Assembly (NCBI GenBank): GCA_012514925.1
Contig: JAAYZI010000322.1
Span: 1-24,570 of the forward strand
Direction of reading: 5' to 3'
From: Deltaproteobacteria bacterium
GTDB lineage: Bacteria > Bdellovibrionota_C > UBA2361 > JAAYZI01
Length of the DNA: 24,570 nucleotides
The first letter of the stretch is position 1; every line of letters starts with the position of its first letter. This document shows positions 7,401-15,206 of this stretch, piece after piece. The notes below the pieces were generated by a model, which made no database searches, was not told where the DNA came from, and saw only the letters and a program-made list of their open reading frames with translations. A program made the position numbers and the translations under genes.

Positions 7401-10400
7401 TGACGATGGCACATGCCTTCTCAGCGCGCAGCATGGCGATACTGACAATCAGTGGTATGCGGCGGCGCGTTGGGAGATCGGGGAGGGGCGTCCCGCACGG
7501 GTAAATGTTGATTTAAACTCCATACAGGAGCGCTTTTTTGCGCCTCAAGCCGCAGTAGAGATTGGTGCCGCGCAGTTTTACGAAGAAACCTCAAAAGGTG
7601 GTTTTGATTTCGGTCCAGCCTTTCAGGGGGTTCGCAGGGTGTGGTTGGCCCCCTCTGAGGCTTTGGGGGAAATATCCCTGCCGGAGCTGGTTCAGGGTGA
7701 GATAGGAGCTTATTTTTTGCATCCTGCGGCGCTGGACGCTTGTATGCAAGCAGCAGGAGCGCTCCTTACTATTTCGGATGCCCTAGCTGGGAGTGTCTGC
7801 TACGTGCCGATTAGGATGCGGCGAGTGCGATTTTACTCTTATCTGAGCGCCTGCCTCTGGGTGCACGCGCTGGCGCAAAGCCGGGGCGGACAACGAGTGC
7901 TGGGTGACTTCAGGATCTATGATCAAGACGGAGTGTTGGCGGCTGAAGTTGAAGGCTTTGAGCTGCAACAGATTCGGATCTCTTCCTCCGAAACGCGGAC
8001 GCGGGAGATGTGCTATTTTCCTGAGTGGCAAGAACAACCCCGCCCGATCCAGACAGAGGTCCCATCTCTTAGTTCGCCGTTGTACCAGCCGGGAGTGTGG
8101 CTGATTTTTACGGACCGTCAGGGAGTAGGGGAGCGCCTGGCGGAATTACTTGAGACTCAGAATGATCGCTGTGTGCGAATTGATCGGGGGGATCTCTTCA
8201 AGATGTTAGGAGAGGACCATTTCCAAGTGCCACCCCAGGATCCGAGCGGATTTGCGGATCTTTTTGATCACATTCAGGTCCGGCATTTTAAAGGCATCCT
8301 CTACGGTTGGGGGGATTCGGCTGATAGCGACTCGTCTTTGGGGCTTCTCCATCTTACACAGAGCATGCTTGGAACAGAGTCGCAAGTTGCGACCAGGCTG
8401 TGGGTGTTGGCGCCGACGTACACCCTTGCGGCAGCGGCTTTATGGGGGCTGGGGCGGGCTGTCCAGAATGAACTCCCGAACCTGCCTCTTACAGTGCTTG
8501 AGCTGGAGAGAGGGAGCGCCAGGGAGACGGCTTCGCAGATATTTGAAGAGCTTTTTAGCGGGGCTGCTGAAAGTGAGATCTCTTTAGTGGGAGGCCATCG
8601 CAGGGTGCGCCGTTTAGTGATGAAATCACTAGAGACCCTTCCGCCGAGATTTGAACAGATCTCTTCCTCCGATCCCGGCGTTGGCGCGGCTTTGGAGACT
8701 CTCCGGCCGGGGATGCTTAGTAAACTGGCGCTTCGCCGTTTAGGTAGGCAGGCTCCGGCTGCGAATGAGGTCGAAATTAAAATTGCGGCGGCCGGACTTA
8801 ACTTTAGGGATGTGCTTAAAGCGTTGGGACTTTATCCAGCCGACGCTGAAGACACGGGATGGTTTGGCGATGAATGCGCTGGATATGTGAGCGCGTTTGG
8901 AAGTGATGTTCAAGGTTATCAGGTCGGAGACGAGGTACTGGCACTTGGTCGAGGTTGTATGGGTACGCATGTACTTACCCCCTGTCAACTGGTGGCTCAC
9001 AAACCGTCTGATATGAGTATGGCCGAAGCGGCTGCGTTGCCGGTAGCTTTCCTGACAGCTTGGTGGGCGTTGGAACGGATTGGCAGGTTGCAACCTGGAG
9101 AGAGCGTGTTGGTGCATGCCGCGGCCGGGGGGGTCGGCCAAGCGGCGGTTCAGGTGGCCCAGCTACTAGGAGCCGAAGTATACGCCAGCGCGGGGAATGA
9201 GCGGAAACGCGCCTATCTTAGAGAAATGGGAGTGAAAGCAGTTGTAGATTCACGCTCGCTTTCATTCGCCGAGGATATTATGGAGCTTACGGATGGGCGC
9301 GGAGTGGATGTAGTGCTGAACTCCTTGGCGGGCGAATTTATCACCAAGAGCTTAAGCGTTTTGGCTTCCGGCGGACGGTTTCTAGAGCTTGGTAAAAGAG
9401 ATATTTATCAGAACCGCCGACTTGGGTTAGGCCTCTTCAAGCGTAATATTTCTTTCTCCGCTATTGACCTGGCGGCTATGATCGGATCTGGCGGGAAACA
9501 GGTCGCACCTCATTTAGCGCGCTTATTGGAGCTTTTTAAAGAGAAGCGGCTAAGGCCTCTGCCGTGCAGCTTATTTCCGGCAGAGAAGGCAAGCGAAGCT
9601 TTCAGACACATGTCTCAAGCTAAACATATCGGTAAAATCGTGTTAGATTTCAGCGCGCAGAATTTTAGGGTGCTGCCTCTTTCAAAAGAAGCGCCAGAGT
9701 TCAGAAAGGATCGATCTTTTCTGATTAGTGGCGGGTTGGGAGGTTTTGGGTTGGAGAGCGCTCGCTGGCTGGCTAACCGCGGCGCAGGTTGCCTGGTGCT
9801 GATAAGTCGCAGTGGCGCGCCCATGGAAGAGAGTGGAGAGCGTATTCTGCAAGAGCTTAAGGATGCCGGTACGCGTGTAGTCATTAAGCGCGCGGATGTG
9901 GCAGAACGTGAAGAGCTGGCGCGCGTGCTGGAGGAGGTGAGGCGAGAACTACCACCTCTACAGGGCGTGCTGCATGCGGCGGCTGTCCTTGAAGACGTGC
10001 CGCTGAGGAAGCAGGACGCGGGGAGCTTCTTACGGGTTTGCCGCCCCAAGATCAGGGGTGCATGGAATTTGCACGAACTCACAAAAGACCTGCCCCTTGA
10101 ATTTTTTATTCTTTACTCATCGATTTCAGCATGGTTAGGAATGACGGGACAGAGCAGTTATGCCGCCGCCAATTCGTATCTGGATGCCTTGGCGCACTAT
10201 CGACGTAATCTCGGGCTGCCTGCGCTTAGCGTCAATTGGAGTGGTATCACGGGAACGGGGGTACTGTCGCGTAACGCCAGGACTTGCGAGTTTATGCAGA
10301 AGGAATTTGGCTTGACTTTAGATAGCTTGGAGCAAGCCTTCGGCCGCCTGGGCGAATTTCTGCAGCGGGATCTCGTTCAGGCAGGAGGATTTGATCTGGA

Positions 10401-10806
10401 TTGGCGGAAGGCCCGTGGATACCTGGCCCCGGCGCTTAGAAACGGTCTCTTTGGCGGAATATTGCAGGGGCAGCAGCCGGACAAGGCGCAGGTTTCGGCT
10501 GGTGCCGCTGCGGTCTTGGCTGCTTTAGAAGGCTCTTCTACAGAGGAGTTACGCGCGCTCATGCTTGAATATCTCAAACACGAAGTGGCCAAGGTTTTGG
10601 CGGCTGAAAGCGCGGATTTGGATTGCGATCTGCCCCTGGCGGAGATTGGCATGGATTCTTTGATGGCCTTTCAACTGAAGGTTCAACTCGACGCTGAACT
10701 CGGTCTTAATCTAGAGCCTGGCCGTTTTGCCACGGTGCCGTCATTGCGGGAGCTCTCGGAATCTTTGCTTGAGGCTTTAAAAAACCGGGAAAGAAGAGGG
10801 TGCTGA
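4420..10806 (+). CDS. Single-module fully reducing type I polyketide synthase (KS-AT-DH-ER-KR-ACP)
   Basis: A 2128-residue megasynthase that builds reduced polyketide/fatty chains from malonyl units. Domains in order: KS (about 5-430; Cys177 in DTACSSS, His312 in HGTGT, His352 in NIGHLE); AT (about 530-850; Ser633 in GHSVGE, and CAFH with His736, the xAFH motif typical of malonyl-CoA); DH (about 910-1190; His937 in HxxxGxxxxP, Asp1106 in HPAALDACMQ); a linker without visible methyltransferase motifs; ER (about 1450-1750; AAAGGVG near 1567-1573); KR (about 1765-1960; GGLGGFG 1771-1777, Ser1901, Tyr1914, Asn1918); ACP (Ser2080 in GMDSL). All catalytic residues are present, so each cycle could reduce fully. 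There is no loading module, docking domain or C-terminal thioesterase. This fits iterative use and release by a separate enzyme, most plausibly the nearby alpha-oxoamine synthase. It overlaps the next gene by 7 nt. Confidence 0.95.
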   Translation: MNVRHEPLAIIGIGCRFPGGANGAASFWRFLKEGRDGIVEVPADRWNADAYYSPLVDAPGKSVCRWGGFTEGPELFDAQFFGISPREAACIDPQHRWLLEVAYEALEDAGLAMSPLRGSRTGVFVGISTEDYGRMQQAGAEEGDLHSAIGAAASIAANRISYFFDLRGPSMVVDTACSSSLTAVCLACQSLWRGEIDLAFVGGANALLSPESTIGFSRAGMLSASGRCRAFAADADGYVRSEGAGVVLLQREGVARAAGHRIYALIRSVGLNEDGRSASLPVPSRAAQEDLLKRTCRETGVSPGAICYVEAHGTGTPVGDPIEAGAIGAVIGPNLEPGERCLIGSVKTNIGHLESASGIAALIKTALILQHHEVVANLHFSKPSPHIDFETLRLEVPLNSAPLQPRSGQPLLALASSFGFGGANACVLLQADEGAPKRVGPPTGARRAVDDPVLIPLSARSSGALVESAARYAELFNEETELDLELVAAATALRRSHHPWRAAFLGASHSEMTERLLKYSQGEKPGGVFSGRAGAEGLPRLVFVFSGQGGHWCKMALGLLGRGLTFERSLNELDRLIKEHAGWSALAELRRGASETRLGRTDISQPLLFALQVALLHQWKSWGINPDALIGHSVGEVAAAYAAGILELESALKLVLRRSELQQRQAGKGGMTALRLSAREAADWLKPFKGRLEIAALNAPFLVTVSGDAEALQELEQVAVEKSVFFKRLQVDCAFHSAQMDPLKEELLDSLQDLSAADGVTPFYSTVTGTQLSGRELDAGYWWRNIRAPVRFADAVSAACQTQSTFFLEIGPHALLSPSIEQILRDGEKHRAVVCATLYRDRPEWRSLLQALAHLYCSGFDPCWQELFGHGHTESTHQVPLPRYPWQRERHWRESSLSRRHRFLEKLHPLLGHKVFCAQSVWESFHHLKALPYLSDHRVQGSVIMPAAAMVELGLAAAHQLRPATFHTLENLEFLQPIPFSSQGHVRTQLAIQPDDGTCLLSAQHGDTDNQWYAAARWEIGEGRPARVNVDLNSIQERFFAPQAAVEIGAAQFYEETSKGGFDFGPAFQGVRRVWLAPSEALGEISLPELVQGEIGAYFLHPAALDACMQAAGALLTISDALAGSVCYVPIRMRRVRFYSYLSACLWVHALAQSRGGQRVLGDFRIYDQDGVLAAEVEGFELQQIRISSSETRTREMCYFPEWQEQPRPIQTEVPSLSSPLYQPGVWLIFTDRQGVGERLAELLETQNDRCVRIDRGDLFKMLGEDHFQVPPQDPSGFADLFDHIQVRHFKGILYGWGDSADSDSSLGLLHLTQSMLGTESQVATRLWVLAPTYTLAAAALWGLGRAVQNELPNLPLTVLELERGSARETASQIFEELFSGAAESEISLVGGHRRVRRLVMKSLETLPPRFEQISSSDPGVGAALETLRPGMLSKLALRRLGRQAPAANEVEIKIAAAGLNFRDVLKALGLYPADAEDTGWFGDECAGYVSAFGSDVQGYQVGDEVLALGRGCMGTHVLTPCQLVAHKPSDMSMAEAAALPVAFLTAWWALERIGRLQPGESVLVHAAAGGVGQAAVQVAQLLGAEVYASAGNERKRAYLREMGVKAVVDSRSLSFAEDIMELTDGRGVDVVLNSLAGEFITKSLSVLASGGRFLELGKRDIYQNRRLGLGLFKRNISFSAIDLAAMIGSGGKQVAPHLARLLELFKEKRLRPLPCSLFPAEKASEAFRHMSQAKHIGKIVLDFSAQNFRVLPLSKEAPEFRKDRSFLISGGLGGFGLESARWLANRGAGCLVLISRSGAPMEESGERILQELKDAGTRVVIKRADVAEREELARVLEEVRRELPPLQGVLHAAAVLEDVPLRKQDAGSFLRVCRPKIRGAWNLHELTKDLPLEFFILYSSISAWLGMTGQSSYAAANSYLDALAHYRRNLGLPALSVNWSGITGTGVLSRNARTCEFMQKEFGLTLDSLEQAFGRLGEFLQRDLVQAGGFDLDWRKARGYLAPALRNGLFGGILQGQQPDKAQVSAGAAAVLAALEGSSTEELRALMLEYLKHEVAKVLAAESADLDCDLPLAEIGMDSLMAFQLKVQLDAELGLNLEPGRFATVPSLRELSESLLEALKNRERRGC

Positions 10807-11792
10807 CGCTCGTTACGGGGGGTACAGGGTTTATCGGCAATCGTCTAGTTTGGGAGCTGGCACGCACAGGCGCGCGAGTACGAGTATTGGTCCGGTCTGC
10901 GAGCCTGTCGACTTTAGAGACTTCCTTCCCGGCCGAGGTCGAGGTGGTATGTGGTGATATTCTGAACCGGCCTTCCTTGCAGCAGGCCATGCAAGGTTGT
11001 TCGCGGGTGTTTCATCTAGCTGCTTACGCAAAGAACTGGTCACACAGACGGGAACTCTATTTTGAGGTGAATTTGCAGGGCTTAAGCAATGTGCTTGAGA
11101 CGGCGCGTGCAGCTGGGGTGGGGCGGGTGGTTTGGAGTTCAAGCGACCTAACCCTAGGCCCCAGTCTTCACGGCAAGACCTGCGACGAATCTTCCAGCCG
11201 GGCACTTCAGGCCTGTTTTAGCGCCTACGAAGAGAGCAAGCTTGCCGCCGAAAAGGAGGTCGCCCGGCAGCATCCAAGTGGCCTCGAGATCGTAACGGTG
11301 CTTCCTACACGAGTTTTCGGTCCTGGTTTGTTAACGGAGGGAAACAGCGTCACCAGGATTATGGAGCTTTATCTGCGCGGAAGGTTCCCCGTGCTTTTAG
11401 GCGGGGGGAAACCGGTCGGCAATTGGGTTTTAGTAGATGACGTTGTGAGAGGGTTGATCCAGGCGGCCGAACGTGGCAGAGCCGGAGAACGTTATATCTT
11501 AGGGGGAGAGAACTCTTCCTTGAGGGAGTTTTTTCAACTGTGGGCGGAGATCTCTGGGTGTCGACGCATGCAGTTTCCCGTTTCTGGCCCGGTCGCCTTG
11601 ACTTTTGCTTATCTGCAGGAGTTACGGGCGCGCTGGTTCGGAGTGTATCCTCAGATTACACCCGCCTGGGTGCGTTGTTTTCTCTGTGATTATATCAGGA
11701 GCAGCGCTAAGGCTGAGAAAGAATTAGGCTACCATTTTACGTCCCTCGCGGAGGGGATGCGGCGCACTTATACATTCCTGCAGGCACGCTGA
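10800..11792 (+). CDS. Extended SDR NAD(P)-dependent reductase (epimerase/3-beta-HSD/DFR type)
   Basis: A 330-residue Rossmann-fold oxidoreductase. It has the cofactor motif TGGTGFIG (6-13), the HLAAY segment (72-76) and the catalytic YxxxK pair Tyr143/Lys147 with the upstream Ser cluster 113-115, followed by LPTRVFGPG as in dihydroflavonol reductase and hydroxysteroid dehydrogenase relatives. No signal peptide is present. Translation starts at GTG 10800, overlapping the PKS stop by 7 nt, so the two are coupled and probably made together. The context suggests reduction of a carbonyl on the PKS/oxoamine synthase product, for example the 3-keto group of a sphingoid-like amino ketone. Epimerase-like reductases serve in bacterial ceramide loci, and a (different) SDR, Fum13, does this in fumonisin synthesis. 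The exact substrate is inference. Confidence 0.88.
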   Translation: MLTLVTGGTGFIGNRLVWELARTGARVRVLVRSASLSTLETSFPAEVEVVCGDILNRPSLQQAMQGCSRVFHLAAYAKNWSHRRELYFEVNLQGLSNVLETARAAGVGRVVWSSSDLTLGPSLHGKTCDESSSRALQACFSAYEESKLAAEKEVARQHPSGLEIVTVLPTRVFGPGLLTEGNSVTRIMELYLRGRFPVLLGGGKPVGNWVLVDDVVRGLIQAAERGRAGERYILGGENSSLREFFQLWAEISGCRRMQFPVSGPVALTFAYLQELRARWFGVYPQITPAWVRCFLCDYIRSSAKAEKELGYHFTSLAEGMRRTYTFLQAR

Positions 11793-11801
11793 TGGAACAG
11801 G

Positions 11802-12464
11802 CTAGGTTTCGATAAGTCTCCCGTCTAAGATCTGAACGACTCGGCCCATCCGGGAGGAGATCTCCGGATTGTGGGTTACCACTACCAGTGTTTTGCCAAC
11901 TGCTGCTCGTAGCAATCGTTCCACCACCACCTCTCCATTGGCAGAATCTAAACTTCCGGTAGGTTCGTCCGCTAGGATAAGTTGCGGGTCGTTTATAAGC
12001 GCGCGCGCCAACGCCGCACGCTGTCTTTCGCCGTTTGAAAGTTTAGCCGGGAGGAAATCGGCGCGATCCGCTAAACCTAAACGATCAAGCAACTCCCTGC
12101 TTTTAGCACGGGCCTCTTTCAGTGGTACTCTAGCAGGCCGCAGCGGCGCCATAACATTTTCTTCCAAATTCAAGTGCGGCAGCAGATGATGCTGTTGGAA
12201 TACAAATCCAATCTTCTCGTTTCTGAGCCTGGCCAAGGGAGCGTCTGGAGTGATTGCGCTCCCCATAATCTTGACTTCGCCGCTACTTGGAAAATCAAGA
12301 GCGCCCATCAGGCCCAGCAGCGTGGACTTTCCGCTGCCGCTGGGACCGGTTACAGCCACAGTTTCACCGCGGTAGATTTTTAAACTAACACGCTCCAGGG
12401 CGCGCACCCGCCCCTCTTCAAAAAAGCGGCTTACATTTTGGAAATCAACGATTACATCATTCAT
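11802..12464 (-). CDS. ABC transporter ATP-binding protein (LolD/MacB-N family)
   Basis: A 220-residue nucleotide-binding subunit for the permease encoded just upstream. It has Walker A GPSGSGKS (40-47), Q-loop FVFQQ (87-91), the signature LSNGE (142-146, a variant of LSGGQ), Walker B LILADEP (162-168) and the H-loop VVTHN. Its ATG overlaps the permease stop by 8 nt, and the gene ends 9 bp from the convergent SDR gene with no terminator between them. LolD-type ATPases drive mechanotransmission by type VII ABC systems, moving lipoproteins, lipids or peptides out of the inner membrane rather than classical substrates through a channel. Its place beside the PKS locus makes export of a lipid product possible but not demonstrated. 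Confidence 0.9.
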   Translation of the reverse strand: MNDVIVDFQNVSRFFEEGRVRALERVSLKIYRGETVAVTGPSGSGKSTLLGLMGALDFPSSGEVKIMGSAITPDAPLARLRNEKIGFVFQQHHLLPHLNLEENVMAPLRPARVPLKEARAKSRELLDRLGLADRADFLPAKLSNGERQRAALARALINDPQLILADEPTGSLDSANGEVVVERLLRAAVGKTLVVVTHNPEISSRMGRVVQILDGRLIET

Positions 12465-13581
12465 AGCGCAGCGCCTCCAAGGGTGATATGCGCAGTGCTT
12501 TCCAGGCTGGCCAAGTCGCCCCGATTACTCCTACTGAGACGGTTAGGACCGCGGCTTTAATCCAAAGAGCGGGAGGATAAAGGGCGTTGACGATGCCGAT
12601 ATCTACCGAAGAGATCAGCAGTTCGGTGCCAGCCCATCCCAGCCAGGCTCCCAAAAATCCACCTGCCAGCGCTAACAAAAAGGCTTCAGAGACGATCATT
12701 TTGACGATCATTCCAGCGGGCCATCCAATCGCTCGCAGGATTCCGATCTCACGGGTGCGTTCATGTATTGACATCATCATGACATTCAAGATTCCCAAAG
12801 TGGCGATGCAGAGCGCAATAATTGAAAGCCCATTCGCAAAATTCTGAAAGAGGGCGGCGTGCCGGAAATGGTCCAATATTTTAGCGGATTCAAGCGCCTC
12901 GAGTTCTGTATGGTCGGCATTGATCTTGTCAATCACGGTAGTAAGATCCGTTTTGGGAGAATGGAGATCTAGCGCCACCAGGTTTAGTTTTGCATTGCTG
13001 AAGATACGGCGGAACTCTTGAATCGAGTAAATTGCGGCACCGTCTAGTAAGCGAATACCGGTTTTAAAGATGCCGACGATGCTGAACTGGGTGTGGCTGA
13101 GTAGTAAACGGTCTCCCACTTTCAGATTCATTTGATGGGCTGCGTCCGCTCCCAAAATCAACTCCGGCATACCCGTAGAAAAATAATTCCCGGCCACTAG
13201 TTTATGTCTTTTAAGCAGTGCGCTTCCGCTGGGAAGGGCAAAGACTAGAAAGTAGCGCATTTTATCGGGATCATTTTGAGCTGCGGTCCCCAAACGGGGC
13301 ACTTTGGTAAGGTAGCTCACCACTGGATAGGCAGCCTTGACTTCCGGCAGCTCGCGCAACTTAGAAATAGTGTCAAAGGGCAGCTGGCTAAAGAGCGGAT
13401 CCAACACGCCAGTGGCCTGCACCATGACGTCTCCGCGGTAATCTGTGGCCAGACGTTTTAATTGCAGCAACATACCTTCAGTTACTGCGCTTAGTGCAAC
13501 CAAAGCGGCAATAGCCAAGGCTACCCCGAACAGCGCGAAAAGGGTTCTGAGCTTTCTGCGAAGGAGGTTCTTAAACATCAT
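12457..13581 (-). CDS. ABC transporter permease (FtsX/MacB/LolC-E family)
   Basis: A 374-residue type VII ABC permease. One N-terminal membrane helix (about residues 13-33) is followed by a large extracytoplasmic MacB-PCD-like domain (about 40-245). Three C-terminal helices follow, with the family signature HERTREIGILRAIG after the second helix and the terminal PLEALRYE motif. It pairs with the overlapping ATPase gene downstream. No accessory adaptor or outer-membrane gene adjoins this pair, unlike the MacAB-TolC-like set at 15969-20190. Two consecutive ATG codons occur at the start and no convincing ribosome-binding site is visible. The cargo is unknown. Proximity to the PKS/oxoamine synthase locus hints at lipid transport, while a general lipoprotein or peptide role is equally possible. 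Confidence 0.88.
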   Translation of the reverse strand: MMFKNLLRRKLRTLFALFGVALAIAALVALSAVTEGMLLQLKRLATDYRGDVMVQATGVLDPLFSQLPFDTISKLRELPEVKAAYPVVSYLTKVPRLGTAAQNDPDKMRYFLVFALPSGSALLKRHKLVAGNYFSTGMPELILGADAAHQMNLKVGDRLLLSHTQFSIVGIFKTGIRLLDGAAIYSIQEFRRIFSNAKLNLVALDLHSPKTDLTTVIDKINADHTELEALESAKILDHFRHAALFQNFANGLSIIALCIATLGILNVMMMSIHERTREIGILRAIGWPAGMIVKMIVSEAFLLALAGGFLGAWLGWAGTELLISSVDIGIVNALYPPALWIKAAVLTVSVGVIGATWPAWKALRISPLEALRYE

Positions 13582-13639
13582 AAGTCGGCGAAATTTTCAG
13601 TGTAAGTTAGAATTTGATGTAACCGTCTGCATGAATATT

Positions 13640-13657
13640 ACTTTCTCCGGAGAAAGT
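13640..13657. repeat. Dispersed 18-bp palindrome, copy 2 (perfect)
   Basis: ACTTTCTCCGGAGAAAGT is self-complementary over all 18 bp. The bases on either side also resemble copy 1: both copies continue GAA(A/G)TT, followed by a TCC(A/G)CGC word. It lies in a divergent gap, 58 bp upstream of the permease start, so a terminator role is unlikely for this copy. Confidence 0.7.
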
Positions 13658-13880
13658 GAAGTTAACTCCGCGCCGAAGTGAAATTTTACCGCCCATGCTG
13701 AAAACAAAATTGCGTAATCAATTCCACGCGTATTTTCTTCACATGATAATCGCACTGACAACACGGTGTAATCACCTAATTTAATATTCACGTGAACGGA
13801 TACCGGATACCGAATCCTGACTTGTGTAGATAAATCCCTATTTCGCGAAGGTGTTTGTGATGGTAGGGTGTGAGGCGGTG

Positions 13881-13895
13881 TTCGGATCTTCCGAA
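13881..13895. promoter_or_regulatory. Palindrome upstream of the secreted-protein gene
   Basis: TTCGGA and TCCGAA form perfect 6-bp arms around TCT, 44 bp before the ATG at 13940. The left arm could also serve as a -35 box, with TGTTAT at 13905-13910 as a weak -10. It looks like an operator site, but no regulator is identified. Confidence 0.3.
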
Positions 13896-13939
13896 GGGGA
13901 TTAATGTTATTAGAGACTTAGGCAGATAGGAGAGGCATT

Positions 13940-15181
13940 ATGAGTAGCTTAACAGTCGGCTTTCGGATGCCTGCTATTAAAGCAGGTATGGTTGTGGTTT
14001 TGGCGTTGGGTTTTATTTCGCTCTTCCCGCTTTCGGTAACGGCTGAGAGCGGATCTGCCGCCGATGGAATTGTGGCTGAAGGGATAGCTTCGCAGTATCA
14101 AAGAGCCGCGATAAAAAACAAGAAGAAGAGGACGTTCACCTTGGGAGTTCCAGCGCGAACAACGCCCAAACAAGAGCTGGCAGATACCCGCGCTTTTATT
14201 CCGAGGATTATCGCCAAAGTGGAAGAAATCAGCGCGAAGTACGCCACCGATTGGGTGCAGAGAAAGGGGATGGTGCCTAAAGTTTATTCCCAAGCAACGG
14301 CCGACCGGATTAACCGCAGGGACAATCTTGTTAAAAATAGACTTTTAAAGGCTCTCGGTGCATATGATCGCGCTCTAGCTAGGCTGAGCAACGGTAAGAA
14401 ACTCAAAAGGAGAAAAGCTTTCGTTCCGGCTCTGCCGTTTGGCAAACCTTTTAAGAAGCTGCCAAAACGAACTAACCTAGAAGCCCTTCGGCTCACTCGC
14501 ATCATGTTGGGGCAGATGGAGTCTTACAATTACCGTCTCATGGAAGCCCTGGAGGGGCTCCTCACAGACACGGGCAAAAAGTCCCGCTCGTTGCTGTCGA
14601 ACGCTGCGATTAAGACATTGCTGACCGCATTAGAAAGGGATCTAAATAACGGCATCAAGAAGCAGGCCTCTCGGGTAGGAAGCTTCCGCTACTCGACAAA
14701 AGGTATATCGGGATGGAGCGCCAAAGACGTGGCAGATAACGCCGATAACAAGGTGTATAAGGGCTCCGGTTTGGAGGTATATCTCGGAATAGAGTTGGAT
14801 TTGGAGGTGGGAGCTACGCTGCAAGGTAACCAATTGGTCCTTAATTTCAAGCAACGTGACCGCGACTTTGTGGTTAGAGATTGTATCGCTAGAACTACCC
14901 TGCAGCCGGGAAAAGCTGCAGTTTTTGAAGGCCCCTTAGAAGCAGGAAAAGAGGCGTTTCTTTCCTGCGGCAAGATCAATGGCCGCATCGACACCAAAGG
15001 GCGTATCAGCGGCAAGGTATACGACTTTCCCCCTCCGGGGTGGTGGGGAATGGATTACATAGACTTCGAAGGGCTTATAAACAAGGACGGGACTGTTCGC
15101 TTTACCAGCCGGACCGCGCTGCGTGAGGGAGTGGAAGACGAGGGCGGACAGATTCACGGCGAAGCTGAGCTCTCCCGTTAG
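13940..15181 (+). CDS. Secreted protein of unknown function
   Basis: A 413-residue protein not recognised as a known family. A Sec-type signal peptide is clear: hydrophobic core around residues 14-32 and a likely cleavage after VTA (Ala35). The mature N-terminal half (about 55-245) is predicted helical and very basic, with Lys/Arg-rich stretches such as KNKKKR (59-64), KKLKRRK (153-159) and KKLPKR (172-177). The C-terminal part (about 275-413) looks beta-rich. It contains the only two cysteines (315 and 343), which could form a disulphide, and a GWWGMDYIDFEG segment. A strong ribosome-binding site, AGGAGAGG (13928-13935), fixes the start. It is a single-gene unit with its own upstream palindromes and a downstream hairpin terminator. 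The basic surface suggests binding to a polyanion or the envelope, but this is speculation. Confidence 0.8.
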   Translation: MSSLTVGFRMPAIKAGMVVVLALGFISLFPLSVTAESGSAADGIVAEGIASQYQRAAIKNKKKRTFTLGVPARTTPKQELADTRAFIPRIIAKVEEISAKYATDWVQRKGMVPKVYSQATADRINRRDNLVKNRLLKALGAYDRALARLSNGKKLKRRKAFVPALPFGKPFKKLPKRTNLEALRLTRIMLGQMESYNYRLMEALEGLLTDTGKKSRSLLSNAAIKTLLTALERDLNNGIKKQASRVGSFRYSTKGISGWSAKDVADNADNKVYKGSGLEVYLGIELDLEVGATLQGNQLVLNFKQRDRDFVVRDCIARTTLQPGKAAVFEGPLEAGKEAFLSCGKINGRIDTKGRISGKVYDFPPPGWWGMDYIDFEGLINKDGTVRFTSRTALREGVEDEGGQIHGEAELSR

Positions 15182-15206
15182 AACGTAGCTTTTAAGTTAT
15201 AATTTA

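Larger units (their letters stand above)
13582..13939. other. 358-bp intergenic region rich in palindromes
   Basis: This divergent gap separates the ABC permease and the secreted-protein gene. It contains the perfect 18-bp palindrome (13640-13657), the 10-bp palindrome TTCACGTGAA (13787-13796), TTCGCGAA (13842-13849) and TTCGGA-TCT-TCCGAA (13881-13895). The words ATTCCACGCG and ACCGGATAC, both also found just after palindrome copy 1 near position 140-166, recur here at about 13720 and 13802. A short reading frame on the minus strand across the repeats has no recognisable similarity and is not called. The segment may be a small dispersed non-coding element plus promoter sequences for both neighbours. 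Confidence 0.5.

Noticed and set aside
8000..8700. Methyltransferase domain between DH and ER of the PKS
   Set aside because: No SAM-binding glycine-rich motif is visible; the segment looks like the structural linker/pseudo-KR region.
13597..13791. 64-residue minus-strand reading frame in the palindrome-rich gap
   Set aside because: It runs through the repeat element, has no ribosome-binding site and no family resemblance. Its partial resemblance to the copy-1 region follows from the DNA repeat.
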